In this document: positions 47,905 through 60,064 of the stretch, in pieces
How positions within the stretch are numbered: the stretch's first letter is position 1
How the letters are laid out: each line of letters begins with the position of its first letter
From: Leptobrachium leishanense
Taxonomy: Eukaryota; Chordata; Amphibia; Anura; Megophryidae
Assembly (NCBI GenBank): GCA_009667805.1
Contig: CM019065.1
Coordinates: forward strand, 150,200,101-150,264,100
Direction: 5' to 3'
Length of the DNA stretch: 64,000 bases
Notes under the pieces: model-generated
The model's input: the letters and a program-made list of their open reading frames with translations, nothing else
Database searches by the model: none
What the model was told of the DNA's origin: nothing
Position numbers and translations under genes: made by a program

Positions 47905-48901
47905 TAGGGGTCGACCGATTATCGGTCACTGCTTCACTGCCGATATATACCGATAGCCGTGGCTTTTTCCCACCAATATGCGCTGGTACTCGGTACCGAC
48001 GCATACTGGCAGGACAGACTCTCCTCCGCTGAGTTGCAGAGGATGTCTGCAGCCCAGCTGTGAAGTATCGCAGCTCAGTGCCCCTCCGGCGCTGATCGCG
48101 GACCTGTCCTGCAGGGGGCCGACATCTTGGACGATGTCAGCTGCCTGCGGGACAAGCCCTGCCCACTGACATTGGACCCACCCGCGATTTACATCAGATG
48201 CGAGACTCCTCCCCCTGGTCAGGAATTCCCTATGGTGAAGATACAGGGGGTCCTTTTGGAACCACGTATCTCCTGAACCATGGATGGAAGGGTGTCACAT
48301 GAGGTATCAATGGAAAGGCCAGAGCATGGCCTCTCCAATGATACCAAGCATGAACAGAGTGTATAAATAAAATAAAAAACAATGGAGCTCTGTGATATAC
48401 GCACACACTTACTGTGAGTTTTATTGCTGTGGAGCTCTGTGATACAGTTATGTGCAGTGTGTATGAGTGTATCACAGAGCTGCACAGCAATAAAACTCAC
48501 AGTACTGTGCAGTGTGTGAGTTTTATTGCTGTGGAGCTCTGATATGCTCATACACACCGCACATTACTGTGTTACCCGTCACTTTGAGCACTGAGCTTCT
48601 TTAACATAAAATATTGTTTAGCTTTCTAGTAGTGATGTTTAGTGTGTTATATTGATAGTTTTTACTATTTTTCTGTGTTCTGGAAAGCTATTTATTTTGC
48701 AAGCACTTTTATTTTTCTGAGTTCTAATGTTTACAAATTTTTACACCAGACTTGTGTAGAAATTGTTTTATTTTTTATTTTTCTCTCCTTTTTTTCAAAA
48801 ATTTCAATGTACAGAATATCGGCTCCTGATATCGGTTATCAGCCTGAAAGGTGGCCGATAATCTGTATCGGTGCCTAAAAAGTGATATCTGTCTATCCCT
48901 A
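47905..48901. mobile_element. Non-autonomous hAT-type element, ~1 kb
   Basis: Starts TAGGGGTCGACCGATTATCG and ends ATATCTGTCTATCCCTA. The flanking octamers CTTTCTGT (47897-47904) and CTTTCTAT (48902-48909) match 7 of 8. It has subterminal CGATA/TATCGG motifs and carries the dispersed hairpin repeat and inverted 50-bp repeats (48303-48575). No transposase. Confidence 0.85.
48303..48575. repeat. Hairpin repeat plus inverted/direct 50-bp units
   Basis: 48303-48346 is the hairpin core. Units of TGTGAGTTTTATTGCTGTGG and its complement then alternate in orientation to 48575. Confidence 0.75.
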
Positions 48902-48909
48902 CTTTCTAT

Positions 48910-49754
48910 TTATGCCCTCATTGGTAGCAGCCTCTTAACTGTCTAGTATTGCCTGTGCTCTCATTGTCTTTCTGTGGCCAGTCTGGTCCCTTATTCTCAG
49001 GCAAACAAAGCTGCTATTACAGAGTAACCTGTTTGCTATGCGTGGATTCCAGGGTGTTGGCTGAGTATCTGCGTCACTGTGTAAAAGGTGTATATGCTCC
49101 CAAAAATAGCGAGACGGATTACATGAGCTCAACCACTTCTAAAGCGTTCTTATTACAGCTGTTGATGATAATTCCGGTGTCCAGGTATACACCTTTTCCT
49201 AAAAATCTACTTCTAACTCCTCTTTGCTTCAGATCCAAATTTTTCAATTATCTGCCTTGCGCTGTGTCCCTCCTGCTCCTCATCTGAGATGCAGTCGGTG
49301 CCCAGCGAGATGCATTGTATCTGCCAGGTCAGAGAGCAGACTCTCTTGCGGTGCTGGGTACAGAAACTTGTGCTTGCTCTCTCCTCCTGGTCCCTTCCTC
49401 CTTGCTGGTGCCTGGCCCCCTCTGATGTCAAGAGGGCGTGCCAAAATACTTCTACACTGACAAATTACCCCAGTAGTTCCAGACAGTGTGTGGTGCACCC
49501 TTGAAGGAGAGAAGGTGGAAATTTAAGTCCTGGTTGCATTGCTCTGCAGGGACTCAGTGACAGACAGGCCTCAGAACAAAGAAGAAAACTGCTGCTGCTT
49601 CCAAATACACTTCAAAACAGCATTTAAAAATATCAGCTCTGGCAACACCGGTATGTTCACCTGGTCTTGCTGTTACCACCATGTGGGGGTGTTATCAAGG
49701 TCAAACACCCTCTCATTGGAGTCCCCAATATTATTCAAACAGTACTTGGTGGAT
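48910..49754. other. No gene recognised
   Basis: Mixed-composition sequence. Short ORFs on both strands around 49213-49504 mirror each other and show no domain. Confidence 0.3.
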
Positions 49755-49870
49755 ATTGGAGTTTCATTGCTGTGGAGCTCATACACACTGCGCATTACTG
49801 TTTCATTGCTGTGGAGCTCATACACACTGCACATTACTGTGAGTTTCATTGCTGTGGTGCTCACAAATGC
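49755..49870 (-). repeat. Dispersed 50-bp repeat, ~2.5 units, minus orientation
   Basis: GTTTCATTGCTGTGGAGCTC then ATACACACTGC is repeated; complement of the 28030-28530 unit. Confidence 0.8.
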
Positions 49871-50047
49871 TAGGGGATTATCCATTCAGTGCCAGGGTTG
49901 CAAAAAAACACTTAACTGCAATACAGATTTTTCTTGCAACAGAGGCACTTGGTGGATAACTCCCATAGGGTTACAACAATCGTTTTAGTTCATTTAAAGG
50001 AACACAGTATTAAATATGGTTCCCTTTTTATAGTGTCTTCCTTTACT

Positions 50048-50492
50048 GCTAATGTCAGATGAAAGCAGTCTGAGCGCACTCTGCGTGCGTATATAACGAA
50101 TGTACGTACTGACGGAAGATACTGTGACACCACACGGTCCGTTTTTTTTTTTTTTTTTTTTTAAACGGATGCAGAAAAAGGGAAATATGGTAAACCGAAT
50201 TAATTAAAATTAAAAGACCGGTACAGTCAGCCATACCAAAAAAACTTCTGAGCGTCAACATGATGGACGTCGCAAATGGGCTGCGTCTGTCACCTCATCA
50301 CGCGCACATAGGCCGCTACGTGACGCACTGTGGGCGTCCATTGTAGTGCTTTTACGTCGAGGCCTAAATGGCGTCCGTTGCCACCTGCGTGGTGCGCGCG
50401 TACTTCGTGTGTTGGTCACAAATCAATGCTACGACGGATGTTGAGCTGTGCGGCGACACGGCCGTGATGACTGCGTTCGTCTGACGCTAGCC
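50048..50492. mobile_element. TTAA-type MITE, copy 2
   Basis: Starts GCTAATGTCAGATG, contains GCGCACTCTGCGTGCG and GTACGTACTGACGGAAGA, and ends GCGTTCGTCTGACGCTAGCC. It shares its interior with the copy at 54563-54983. A T-run interrupts it at 50142-50162. Confidence 0.8.
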
Positions 50493-50629
50493 TAAGTGAG
50501 CTACAACTATTGTTATGACTATTTTCGGGTCCTAATAATCAGTTTTTCCCTGTGCGTGAGAGTACCCCCACCTATTTTTCCAGAAAAAAAAGCACAGCTT
50601 TTCAGGTTTAGAAGATACTCTGTACATTA

Positions 50630-50740
50630 CTGATACACTTGTACACACTGCACATTACAGAGCTCCTCTGCAATAAAACTCACAGTAATGTGCGCGGTGT
50701 ATGACCCCCAGATCAGAGCTCCACAGTAACAAAACTCCAT
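50630..50740. repeat. Dispersed 50-bp repeat, ~2 units, mixed orientation
   Basis: CACACTGCACATTACAGAG is followed by CAATAAAACTCACAGTAATG and CAGAGCTCCACAGTAA. Confidence 0.75.
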
Positions 50741-51080
50741 TCTATTTAACTTAACCCGTGTTTTTCTTGGTTCACTGGGTGAATTTGAGGAATTTGCTCC
50801 ACCCCCACCCAGTGTCACCAACATCTGGGGATCTTGAGTTTCCCGGCTGTCGGTTACTAGTGACATTGAGACCGCAATGGAACGGGCTGTGTGCGCCACA
50901 GGTCTGATCATTTAGGCGCTAAAGGACTTGTGTACGTAAAGTTTGCAGGTCCGGCTGCAGTGTACAATTTGCATTGCGTATGCTATGCAAGTAGCAGTAT
51001 ATCGAGGACGTTTTTAAAAGTTCTATAAAGATGAGAACATGGACATAGTGCAGATTGCCATCATAATATAATTAATAATG

Positions 51081-51453
51081 TTTGTAACCACACCAGTAAA
51101 TGTCTAGAAGGAGCTGAGTATCAGTCATTTTAAAGCTGCCTAATTGGTGCTTATTATGCTTTATTGCTGCTCCGTGACATCCACAGGTGTTTTCAATACC
51201 TGATTGAAGAACAGAGGTTCATTCAAGTGTTTTCAGAGTGGTAGTCTTTAAGGGGTTGAATAATTGTGTCAATGAAGAATTCACAAAAGAAACATTTACT
51301 ACTGTATTACAAAACCAATTGATGTCATTTTAGTTGCATATGGTTCTTTAAAAAGTCCTTGTAGGATTTCATTCTGAATACAATTATAAATGTACACTAA
51401 ATTCCCTAAAACCCTGTACAGCATTGGGGGTTGAATAATTTTGAACACAACTG
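51081..51453 (-). mobile_element. Tc1/mariner 5' end fragment
   Basis: Complement of 9254-9627 in the complete copy: the terminal CACAACTG is at 51453 and the match stops just before the transposase ATG at 51081. It contains a 31-bp inversion relative to that copy (51205-51235). Confidence 0.92.
51205..51235. other. Micro-inversion relative to the complete Tc1 copy
   Basis: Set in the same orientation, 9472-9502 and this segment are exact reverse complements while both flanks align directly. TGAA and TTCA bound the inverted core. Confidence 0.93.
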
Positions 51454-51465
51454 TGTGTGTATATA

Positions 51466-51510
<45 letters not shown>

Positions 51511-51511
51511 C
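51454..51511. repeat. (TG/TA)n microsatellite
   Basis: Alternating TG and TA dinucleotides directly adjoin the Tc1 terminus. Confidence 0.9.
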
Positions 51512-51529
51512 CCTTTTACGTAGCAATTT

Positions 51530-51935
51530 GTGGTATCATATGAAAGCCCCCTGGCCTATCCAATGACCCCTCAATTGACTTTGCAGGGGGAACAGTGTGG
51601 AGATACAGGTGTCCAAACTACTGCCACCTCTCCTCAAAGCTTGTGTTTTTGAGGGAACAGTTTGTCACACTGTGCCATCATCTCTACACGTGCACCTGGC
51701 GTGGGAAATAATGTGAGTGATTGAAGCACCATTGTTTACTTTATAATTAGAAAGTTTACAACAGAACAAAAGGGAAGTTTTTAATTTTAAGAGTACATGG
51801 TCATGTTGGTGTCACCATTGGTAAGGTCAGACTCTGTCCTTTCCCAATGCCACCTCAACAGTCTTTGTAGGACTTGTGTATCTGTATTTCCCTGCTGGGC
51901 AGGGGTATTCCCCCATTCGTGACGTCATCGTGGGG
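51530..51935. repeat. Dispersed repeat, two diverged units
   Basis: GTGGTATCATATGAAAGCCC, GGAGATACAGGTGTCC and CACCATTGTTTACTTTATAA recur in the order seen at 12290-12600. A second hairpin core follows at 51815-51860. Confidence 0.65.
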
Positions 51936-51994
51936 ACTCTCACGCCCGGGGGCCAGTCCCACAGCAAGAGTTGACAACTAGGATGTCACTCTTG

Positions 51995-52166
51995 TACGTA
52001 TCTTGATCAGCGCAATAAGAATTGTTATCAGGATCTTTGTGTCTCTCATAGATCAGCAGACCATATTTTGGTACATATATACATATGTACCAAAATATGG
52101 TCTGCTGATCTATGAGAGACCCCAAGATCCTGATAACAATTCTTATTGCGCTGATCAAGATACGTA
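51995..52166. repeat. Near-perfect 172-bp palindrome
   Basis: Two 86-bp arms meet without spacer at 52080/52081. TACGTATCTTGATCAGCGCA begins the left arm and its complement ends the right. I see about three mismatched pairs (two near 52036-52040, one near the centre). A TA at each end would fit a Tc1-like snapback MITE. Confidence 0.92.
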
Positions 52167-52527
52167 TATTTTTTTTTCATTCACCTGGTATAGGGAAGAG
52201 CACTGTGTTTGATCAAGCTTTTGGGAGATTGGTGGTGGATGTGATTTGTGGCACTGACCTGCTTGTTTTATATAGGATGTCACTCTGTTGTAGCCGAAGC
52301 CCCTGCTCAGACGGAACCCCATGATGCTCCACGCATATCCATGCACTGGATGAGCAGCAAGCCTTCCTGATGACTCCAAACCTGGACACTCAGGCAGTGC
52401 CCGAACACCCCAAGTGTCAGTCTATGTCTGTGTAATATATTTAGTAACTAGGGCCTAAAGATCTCTACATTGGGGTACAATGACCTTGCGGAAGGCTAAT
52501 GCACTATATTGTCATAGTTTGTGACTA

Positions 52528-53202
52528 ACAGGGTTATTCAAAGAGAGCCGATCTGGCCCTAAAATGTAACTGGACACTGAAATTCAGGGTACGGTTACCT
52601 TTCCTGGCCATTTGGCTATTCAGAGAGCAGGCAGTTTGCCAAATCTTGGCTTATCGCCTGCACATACGGTGCCTGTTCGAGGGCAGTGAAATCCCCTTAG
52701 AGAAGCAATGCTTCGTCTATTCAGAGAACAAAAACCAGCAGTGAAAAGTTGCCGAAATGCCCTGCTGTTCGGTGGTTTCATTTGACAGGTTTATTCAGGC
52801 GAATCCCATAGGCTTCAATGTTAAAAATATTCCCGCTTTAATCCAATATCTAATAAACTATTTATTTTATTTGGCAGTAAAAAGTCCCTTTTAGTTTTAG
52901 ATTTTTTTTTTTTATCGTGTTTTCATTTTTCTGTAACAGCCCTTTTTATTATCATTCAATGGATCTTATATGTAAATTTCAGACCTTTTCGTTCAGTAGT
53001 TTTTTGCAAACAGCGTTTCAAATTACAAACTTTCAAACAAACACAATTTTTTTTTGCGCCGGTTCCTGCGGGTTTGTGGCGAATATTCCCTGCACTACGG
53101 GGGCCCTGCAGTGTTTGCTGACTACACCGCAGGGTCCGCACTAGGAATCGCCGAATCGCCCCGAAGTGCGGTGACTTTTCGGATCACTTTGAATAACCCC
53201 GT
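52528..53202. mobile_element. Non-autonomous TIR element, 675 bp
   Basis: Begins ACAGGGTTATTCAAAG and ends CTTTGAATAACCCCGT. The interior right half matches 1-440. The target duplication is unclear and there is no transposase. Confidence 0.82.
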
Positions 53203-54128
53203 TGATTCCTGCTCTCTTACCTAAGAGGCTAAAAAGCACAATGTTAAAGCTATATTAAAGTGTCGTGCTCTCATCAAACACAACCATTCTGGTATATAAA
53301 AGTGTTATTCTATGTGTATAACAGACTCTGGCATGTGTTCATTACGCAGTCATAACTTTATCTGTGCTTTTGCGCCTGAATATGCAGAACAACTTTCAAG
53401 GGATGATTGTTTGGCACCTCATTTCATCTACTGGTTTTGTTCAAGCATTGAAATATACACCGTAATATCAACTTAGAAAATATCCTTTTTTTTATATTTT
53501 TTTTTATTTTTATATATATATATTTTTTTCTTATAGGGACATACTAGGTAAATATGTTTTGTGCTTTTTTTTTTTTTTTTTTTTCCGGACAGCAATAATA
53601 TGCTATAATTATTTTTTTCCGGAACAGGGTGTAAAAAGCGGAATCTATCCCACCCCAGAACCACCAGGCTGATCCACCCAGCATTCCTGAGTGCTGGCGA
53701 ACATTGTCGTGTGAAATGCTCTCAGTGAAAGAACACTGGGGTCATGCTTATAAAACATACACGAAAATATAACCATGCATTTCACTCGCACAAATGTGTT
53801 CAACGTGACCGTACATTACCTCATACTCCACACATTCATGCTAATCTATAGAAGGAACAAACAATGTATTTGTCACATTCACTCACATAATTAAGCAATG
53901 TGCTTACATATGAGGTGGAATGCTAGCAGTGCATGCAGGTCACATGGACAGCCCATTGGTCTGAGAACCTGTAAATGTAATTCATGCCTTTTTGTTGGAT
54001 TTAAATTTTTTTTTTTTTCCTGTCCTAAAATAATAAAAAGCCTGATCTTCATATATGCTTGTTACTGTTTTTAGAGTAGTGGTTTGCTTTATCACCTAGG
54101 TTGACGTTACAGTGGCTATAGTAGCCTT
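53203..54128. other. AT-rich sequence, no gene
   Basis: T- and TA-rich runs at 53487-53530 and 53567-53584; otherwise nothing recognisable. Confidence 0.3.
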
Positions 54129-54132
54129 TTAA

Positions 54133-54559
54133 GGCTAGGGTCAGACGAACGCATTTTTCACGTTGTCCGTGAAAAAGTGCGTTCGAACGAACGTACGTAT
54201 TTTTTCCCGGAATACACGACAGCGGTCATACGATGCGCCGTTTCGTCCGTGATTTTGTACGGATCATCAATAAAACACTTTTTGTGTCTGGACGTTATGT
54301 TAGCCGGACATTAGCAGCGTCTGACGTCTCCCAATCACGCACACACGCCGCTATGTGGCCGCAGCGCACTCTGTACGTCAGTAGTAGCGGTTTGACATTC
54401 TCGAAAAAATGCGTTCGTTGGCCACTTGCGTTGCACGGACGAACTTTCGTGCGGCCGTTCGTCGTATGTTCCCCAGCATTGGACGTCATTTGCTGCTAGC
54501 ACGGCCGTGATTTCGTGCAGCTAAACGCACGTGAAAAATGCGTTCGTCTGACCCTAGCC
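54133..54559. mobile_element. TTAA-type MITE, copy 3
   Basis: Perfect inverted ends: GGCTAGGGTCAGACGAACGC and its complement ending CCCTAGCC, preceded by TTAA (54129-54132). The interior matches the copy at 63163-63573 in inverse orientation. Confidence 0.9.
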
Positions 54560-54562
54560 TAA

Positions 54563-54983
54563 GGCTAATATCAGACGAATGCAGTCTGCGCGCACTCTGC
54601 GTGCGTGCATGATGGACGTACTGACGGAAGACACTGTAGACACCACACGGTCTGTGTTTTTTTGACGAACTTAGAGAAAAAAGGGAACTATGGGAAATTT
54701 TTAAATTAATATGAAATGATAAAAATTTGAAAAGGATATGAAAAGCCATTGTGTGCGTCAAGGTGCTGGACGTCGCAAATGCGCTGCGTCTGACGTGGAG
54801 CTCTCTGCACGTCCGTGGTAGCGGTTTTACTCTCTTGCGTCCGTTTGCCACGTGTGTTATGCGTGCGCAGTTCGGTGCGCACGTACTTCGTGTGTTGGTC
54901 TCTTGATCATGATTCTATGCTACGACGGACGTTAAACTGTGCGGCGACACGGACATGAACACTGCGTTCCTCTGACATTAGCC
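54563..54983. mobile_element. TTAA-type MITE, copy 4
   Basis: Only three bases (TAA) separate it from copy 3. It starts GGCTAATATCAGACGAATGC, ends TCTGACATTAGCC and is followed by TTAA (54984-54987). The interior matches copy 2. Confidence 0.88.
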
Positions 54984-54987
54984 TTAA

Positions 54988-56238
54988 TCCCCAGGTTTAC
55001 CTTTGCTCTGTCAGTGCAGCAGTCTTTAAATCTTTTGTGGTCAAACATCTCAAACTGACTCAATTTGCACTTTTTTGTGCAAGCGTGGGATTTAAAACAT
55101 TAATTTATAGCCAGATGGCTGCTCCCGCAGATAAAGGATATTTACTGAATGTGTACACTGCAAAACAACATACTGCATTGTGTATTACATGTAATACTTT
55201 ACTTTCAATCATACAGATTGCGGTTATATAACGCATGGCTGTTTAGTCGTCCCAGTGTACAGCCAGCTTATTACTGTCACAGATCTTTTTTGCATTATCT
55301 TGGTAAATGCCTTTTGAACTGCTTCCTGGCTTAAGTTGTAAAAGGGCTTTTATCTCTGCTGCACATCCTGACAGCGTGCCATTCTCTCATGTGATCCCAT
55401 GTTATTGCTTTTGAAGAGGGAATATTTTATTCTATTAAAGCTTTGCTCTTTTGTGTCACGTGTAGAGAATTCTGTCAGTCTGCAGCAAATCCCAGGCTCT
55501 ATTGACGTGGATATGCTTTTCATTCAAATAGAATAGAGTGCAGTTTTTTGTTTTTTTTTTGTAGCAGTCTCCTGATTAAGACTTTTAGCTCGCAATCGAT
55601 TGTATTTTTATCACAAGCCACGTGGCTGCAAGCCGTTAAATTTCATTTGCATTAGAGGATCTAATTTGTGTTCTTCCTTAGTCGCAGTGTGCGGCGGGTC
55701 CCCAGCATGTCATACAGAGCAGATGCCGCCAGAGCAAAAAAAACGTTCGGTGGTTTATAATGCTACGATCTGTCCTGTTAATCCTTATGACAGCAGTTGT
55801 TGCTCCATGTTTACGTCCTTTCCACGCTCAGATACACCTCGGACAGTTGGCATGATTCCATTGAATATTTACCCCCTACCTCAGTAACCTTGAAAGCGCA
55901 TGAATGGTGGGAACATCACATCCACTAGATTTAAATGGGCTGGAAGGTTAAACCTTAAACCATCCTTACTCCTCCCTTTTTAACACTTTAGATACTTCTG
56001 AAACCAGTGCAGAGCTGCCTTTTCGATCCCCAGACATGACCTGCTGCTGGCTTCCTGCAAGCCACGGTATATGATGTGTCTGCAGGAAAATCCAGCCAAT
56101 CCAGAGATTCTTGGTGTGAGTGTATTCAGAGCCGATGAAGGGAGCTGGGTTTTGTTCCCTGGTCTTGGTCCCTGAAGCTCAGGCCAGGCCTCAAAGACAA
56201 CCCCCCCCCCCCCCCCATTCACATTGAGTGGTTAAAAT
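54988..56238. other. No gene recognised
   Basis: Ordinary composition with a C-run at 56202-56217. Small ORFs (for example 55600-55887) show no domain. Confidence 0.3.
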
Positions 56239-56540
56239 TAGGGATAGACCGATATATTGGTTTTGCTGATTATCGGCTGCCAATATTCATAAAATTACTG
56301 GTATTGGCATTTATTTGCCGATAATTGGACAAGTTGGCTCACTGCAGCTGCGACACGCAAGATCCCAAAGAACTGTGCAAATCCAGGGCTTCTCCCACAT
56401 CAGGCTGTAAGCCCTCACTGCAGAACGACCCCTGCTCACTGACCGAATTGCGCATGAGCGTGATGGCAACAGAAATGTGGCTTCCATCCCATCTGGCAGT
56501 GAATTCCCTATACAGGAGATGCAGGGTCTATTTCCTACAG

Positions 56541-56808
56541 CAGGGGTCTGCAACCTGTGCCCTCCAGATGTTTTGGACCTGCATTTCCCATGAGGCTCTA
56601 AGAAACTAATGAGAAGCTGAGCATCATGGGAGATGTAATTCCAAAACGTGGGACAGTATTACAAAGTCAGTGCTAACTTAACCAGAGCTGGTGTAAACTA
56701 ACCAGAGCTATTATAGTCTATGGGGTTGTTATGTTTACAACAGCTCTGGTTAAGTTGGCACCAACTTTGTAATATAATGCTTGGAGGGCCAAAGTTGCGC
56801 AACCCCTT
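56541..56808. mobile_element. hAT-like MITE nested in the 56239 element
   Basis: The left end CAGGGGTCTGCAACCTGTGC then CCTCCAG is mirrored by GGAGGGCCAAAGTTGCGCAA then CCCCT on the right. The interior GATGTTTTGGACCTGCATTT is also seen in part at 16140-16195. Confidence 0.75.
56654..56778. mobile_element. Palindromic MITE nested inside the nested MITE
   Basis: CAGTATTACAAAGTCAGTGC against GGCACCAACTTTGTAATATA, and AACTTAACCAGAGCTG against CAGCTCTGGTTAAGTT. Relative of 13297-13428. Confidence 0.8.
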
Positions 56809-57106
56809 ACAGGTTACAGGGTCATATGAGGGATCTTTAAGAAAGCCAAATACACGGTCTTATTGTTTGTAAAAATAAAAGCTTAAATGAGAAAAAATCT
56901 TATTAAATTGAATAAATGAAGTGGACGTGGTGCAATGTTTAGATGTTAAACACATTGAGTTCATGGCATAATGTCAGATTTGTGCTGTTTTTTTCACAAC
57001 TTTTAAATTTACAGGATATCGGCACCAAATATCGACTATCAGCCAGAAAAGCTGCCGATAATCGGTATCGGCCCTGAAAAAATATCGGTCTATCCCTAGA
57101 TAAAAT

Positions 57107-60064
57107 GCCTAGACTAGGGTTGCTCAACCCGTGTCTCCATGGGTGACTTGCTTCCCTCTGGACCCTTAAATGTCACCATCAAATATATAGTCTTGGCCTA
57201 ATATTTGAGTGGAACTTTAGCCCTTTGTTTGTGGAGGCAGCAGAGGGGTGGACTGATGGAAGCCGCCAAGGAAATCTGAAACTTGATGAAGCACTGGTTG
57301 CAAGGAGGACCGTCGCAGGGAATACAGATGAATAAGGGTCTGATCTTTGTGTGTGTCAATCAGTGGTCATCCTGACCACTTTAGTTTTAAAGTGGTCAGG
57401 CTGAGGAGTGCCCCTGCTGCCCTGATCTGGAGTTTCCTCCACCCAGCGTCACCAGCAGCCAATAATTAGAATTTTCCTGGCTGCCTCTCACCAGATCGGT
57501 CACTAGTGATGTCGGCATGCGGCGAGTGTGTCAACGTCCCCTGACACCACCCACGATATTGAGTGTTCAGTCAGTGATAAGATTTCCATATGCACGCAGC
57601 TACAATCCATCGTTCTGCACAGGCATTACGGAACCTGCTTACGTAAAGCGCGCCAGTCTGTAGCGGTGTGCGACCTGCAGTTCTTGCACTACACAAGTTG
57701 CGTAGAAGCAAATTGCTTTAGCTGCGGGGTCTTCCAGGTTCAGGAGCCGCTGAGCTGAAGAGCTGCGCTTGCCGAGGGACAAAAGGGAACTTTGCCTAAA
57801 ATGGGGGGGGGGGGTAATAATTGGGCACAGGCTGTCAGTGGTATCTGTCCAATATTTAAGGGCAAAAGAGGGAAACTCTATTTTATTTTATTTTTTTCTC
57901 TCAATAGAGCACACAGGAATTTCAGGTGTAACCGTTTCTACACATTACAAAACGTCTGTAGTCCTTTCAAACACTGTGATTATGCATCAGGGCTGTCAAA
58001 CTGGCCTGACAAGTTATGATTTAATGTGCCGCACCAGCTACAACACCTAGATGAGAGGTCTACCCATTGCACCTTGCGTCAAAATAAAGTTTTGCATTCT
58101 CAATGTTATTTTAGATTTTATTTTTAGTTCCATGAGGGCATATGATCTGAACAGGAATTTTACATGCTGTTTGTGGTTGCATATTTTGCATTTATGGCTA
58201 AACATACAGAACATTCTTTGCTGTTTTTTATTAAACACGGATATTTTTGTGAAAAATAACATTTTATTTATGGACAGTAAAGAAAATTCTGGATGTACTT
58301 TTGCTCACGGTTTACTTTTTGACATGAAGACCATCAATGCAGCAGATGGCTATGTACGATTATCAAGAACAACTATAGCATTAATACATCCTGCAACTCT
58401 CAGAACAAAGATTCATTTTGATGGCAGAGACTTCAGTGGATACACCCTATATTCACACAAACCTATTGATTCCTCACATGTGAAAAATATGGACTTTGAC
58501 TTGAGATTGGGAGCTTCCTAGGGCTGAGAAACCCTTTATCAGAGCAGGAGAGCTAAGCTTATGCCTTCATGTTGCAGCACTACGCGCTGACAAACATTGC
58601 TCTGCCTTCGGTCACTCTGTTCTAGGGTTGTCAGGTTTTCCATGTTTTCCTGGAAACATAATTTATTCATGCTGATGGGCAATGCATGAAAAATGCCACC
58701 CCGCAGTATGTGGAATAAATATGCCCCAGGTGACCTGCCTTTTATATCCTTCCTATAGCCTATGGATTATACATGTTGCAGGACAGCACTTTTCTGTGCT
58801 CCCCTCCACATGAAATATGGCCAGGAAGACATGGCCAATCTGACAACCCTACTCGGTTCCCTGGCCTGCTTATAGGAGGAAGAACATAGGCCCCACTGAG
58901 CTTGCATGCAACCGTGTGGAGCATGGGGGCGGCAAGATGAGCTCTCCCTCCACTGGCTTGGACACTCACAAATGCCTGGCAACAGTATGCCTATACATCC
59001 TTGCCTACATCCACATACTTCAGCCCTCCAGTGCTGGCAGTCGCCCTGCATCCAGTTCCCGCTTTCTGTCAGATGACGGTCATCGAGGCGGAAGCCTTTG
59101 ACGCTGCAATGTGACGTCATCCCTGCAACTGGCATCTGACGGAGAGCATTAACTGGATGCAGGAAGACTGTCACCATGGGACTGCCACTGCTGGAGGAGC
59201 TCAGGGCCAATGTAGGAGTATGTGTATGTTTAAGCAATGCAATCTCGCCCCCCCCCCCCAAAAATAAAAATCAGTCATCCGAACCTGTGCCTGCAGGCCA
59301 GGGGCATGTCTGAGCCTGGGGCCTGCCAAGCTGCCATTTTTGCCTAATGCTTACAGGTACACAATTCAAGTCTTAAAATGTAAGAGTGCTCCTATGTGTT
59401 AAACAGATGTGAAAATATTTGAAGCCGTTAGGTAACAGAAGGTTGGATATGTTAAAGGGAAATATATACTGGAAAAAAGCATGGTGGCCCATTAAGGTAT
59501 AGGGTTACCGTGCAGGGGACAGAAGGGACTATGCGGCTCTCTTGGATGTCTTCCTGTAAAAACACTGAGTAGCCCTGACCTATGGACATTTTTTGGTAGT
59601 AGTGGCCCTTTTACTTTATTTTGCCACTCGGTGCGTCCATTTTCTGGCTCTTTTGTATAACACGCCCCCCCCCCCCCCAGTATATTTAACTCACTTGGTC
59701 CTCACTTTGTGGCTTTCCAGTCTATGGGTCGGGTAGCCGACTCACATCGTTTGTATTGTGTGGGATGTATTTTAAGTACATTACCGGGTTAGATTAGAAG
59801 TCTTTTAAGCTCCTTGTCGTACCTCATTCAGCTGCCATCTCTTATCTCAGGTAGCCTGGAGAACAATAGTCTTATCTAAACATTCCCTCCTCCACCTCCA
59901 TTAACTGGTAAATGTTGTAAATGAAATAAGAGCCGCAAAGCTTTTGGTGAACGTTGCACCATGGGAACAATCCAGAGAATAGAACCTGGAGATAAAATAC
60001 CTTATTTCATTTTTTTTCCACTGAAGTATTTTAATAGGATACATGGAGATTTCTCTTGTTTTCA
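57107..60064. other. Probably intronic or intergenic; no gene seen
   Basis: Contains a G-run (57804-57814), C-runs (59250-59260 and 59666-59679) and a fragment GGGCAATGCATGAAAAATGC (58677), resembling 17875-17900. The ORF at 58051-58521 has no recognisable domain. Confidence 0.3.

Larger units (their letters stand above)
56239..57098. mobile_element. Non-autonomous hAT-type element with nested MITEs
   Basis: Begins TAGGGATAGACCGATATATT and ends AAATATCGGTCTATCCCTA. The flanking octamers GTTAAAAT (56231-56238) and GATAAAAT (57099-57106) match 7 of 8. It carries the nested elements at 56541-56808 and 56654-56778. Confidence 0.88.

Noticed and set aside
58051..58521. 156-codon plus ORF
   Set aside because: No domain, no promoter or splice context, AT-rich composition.
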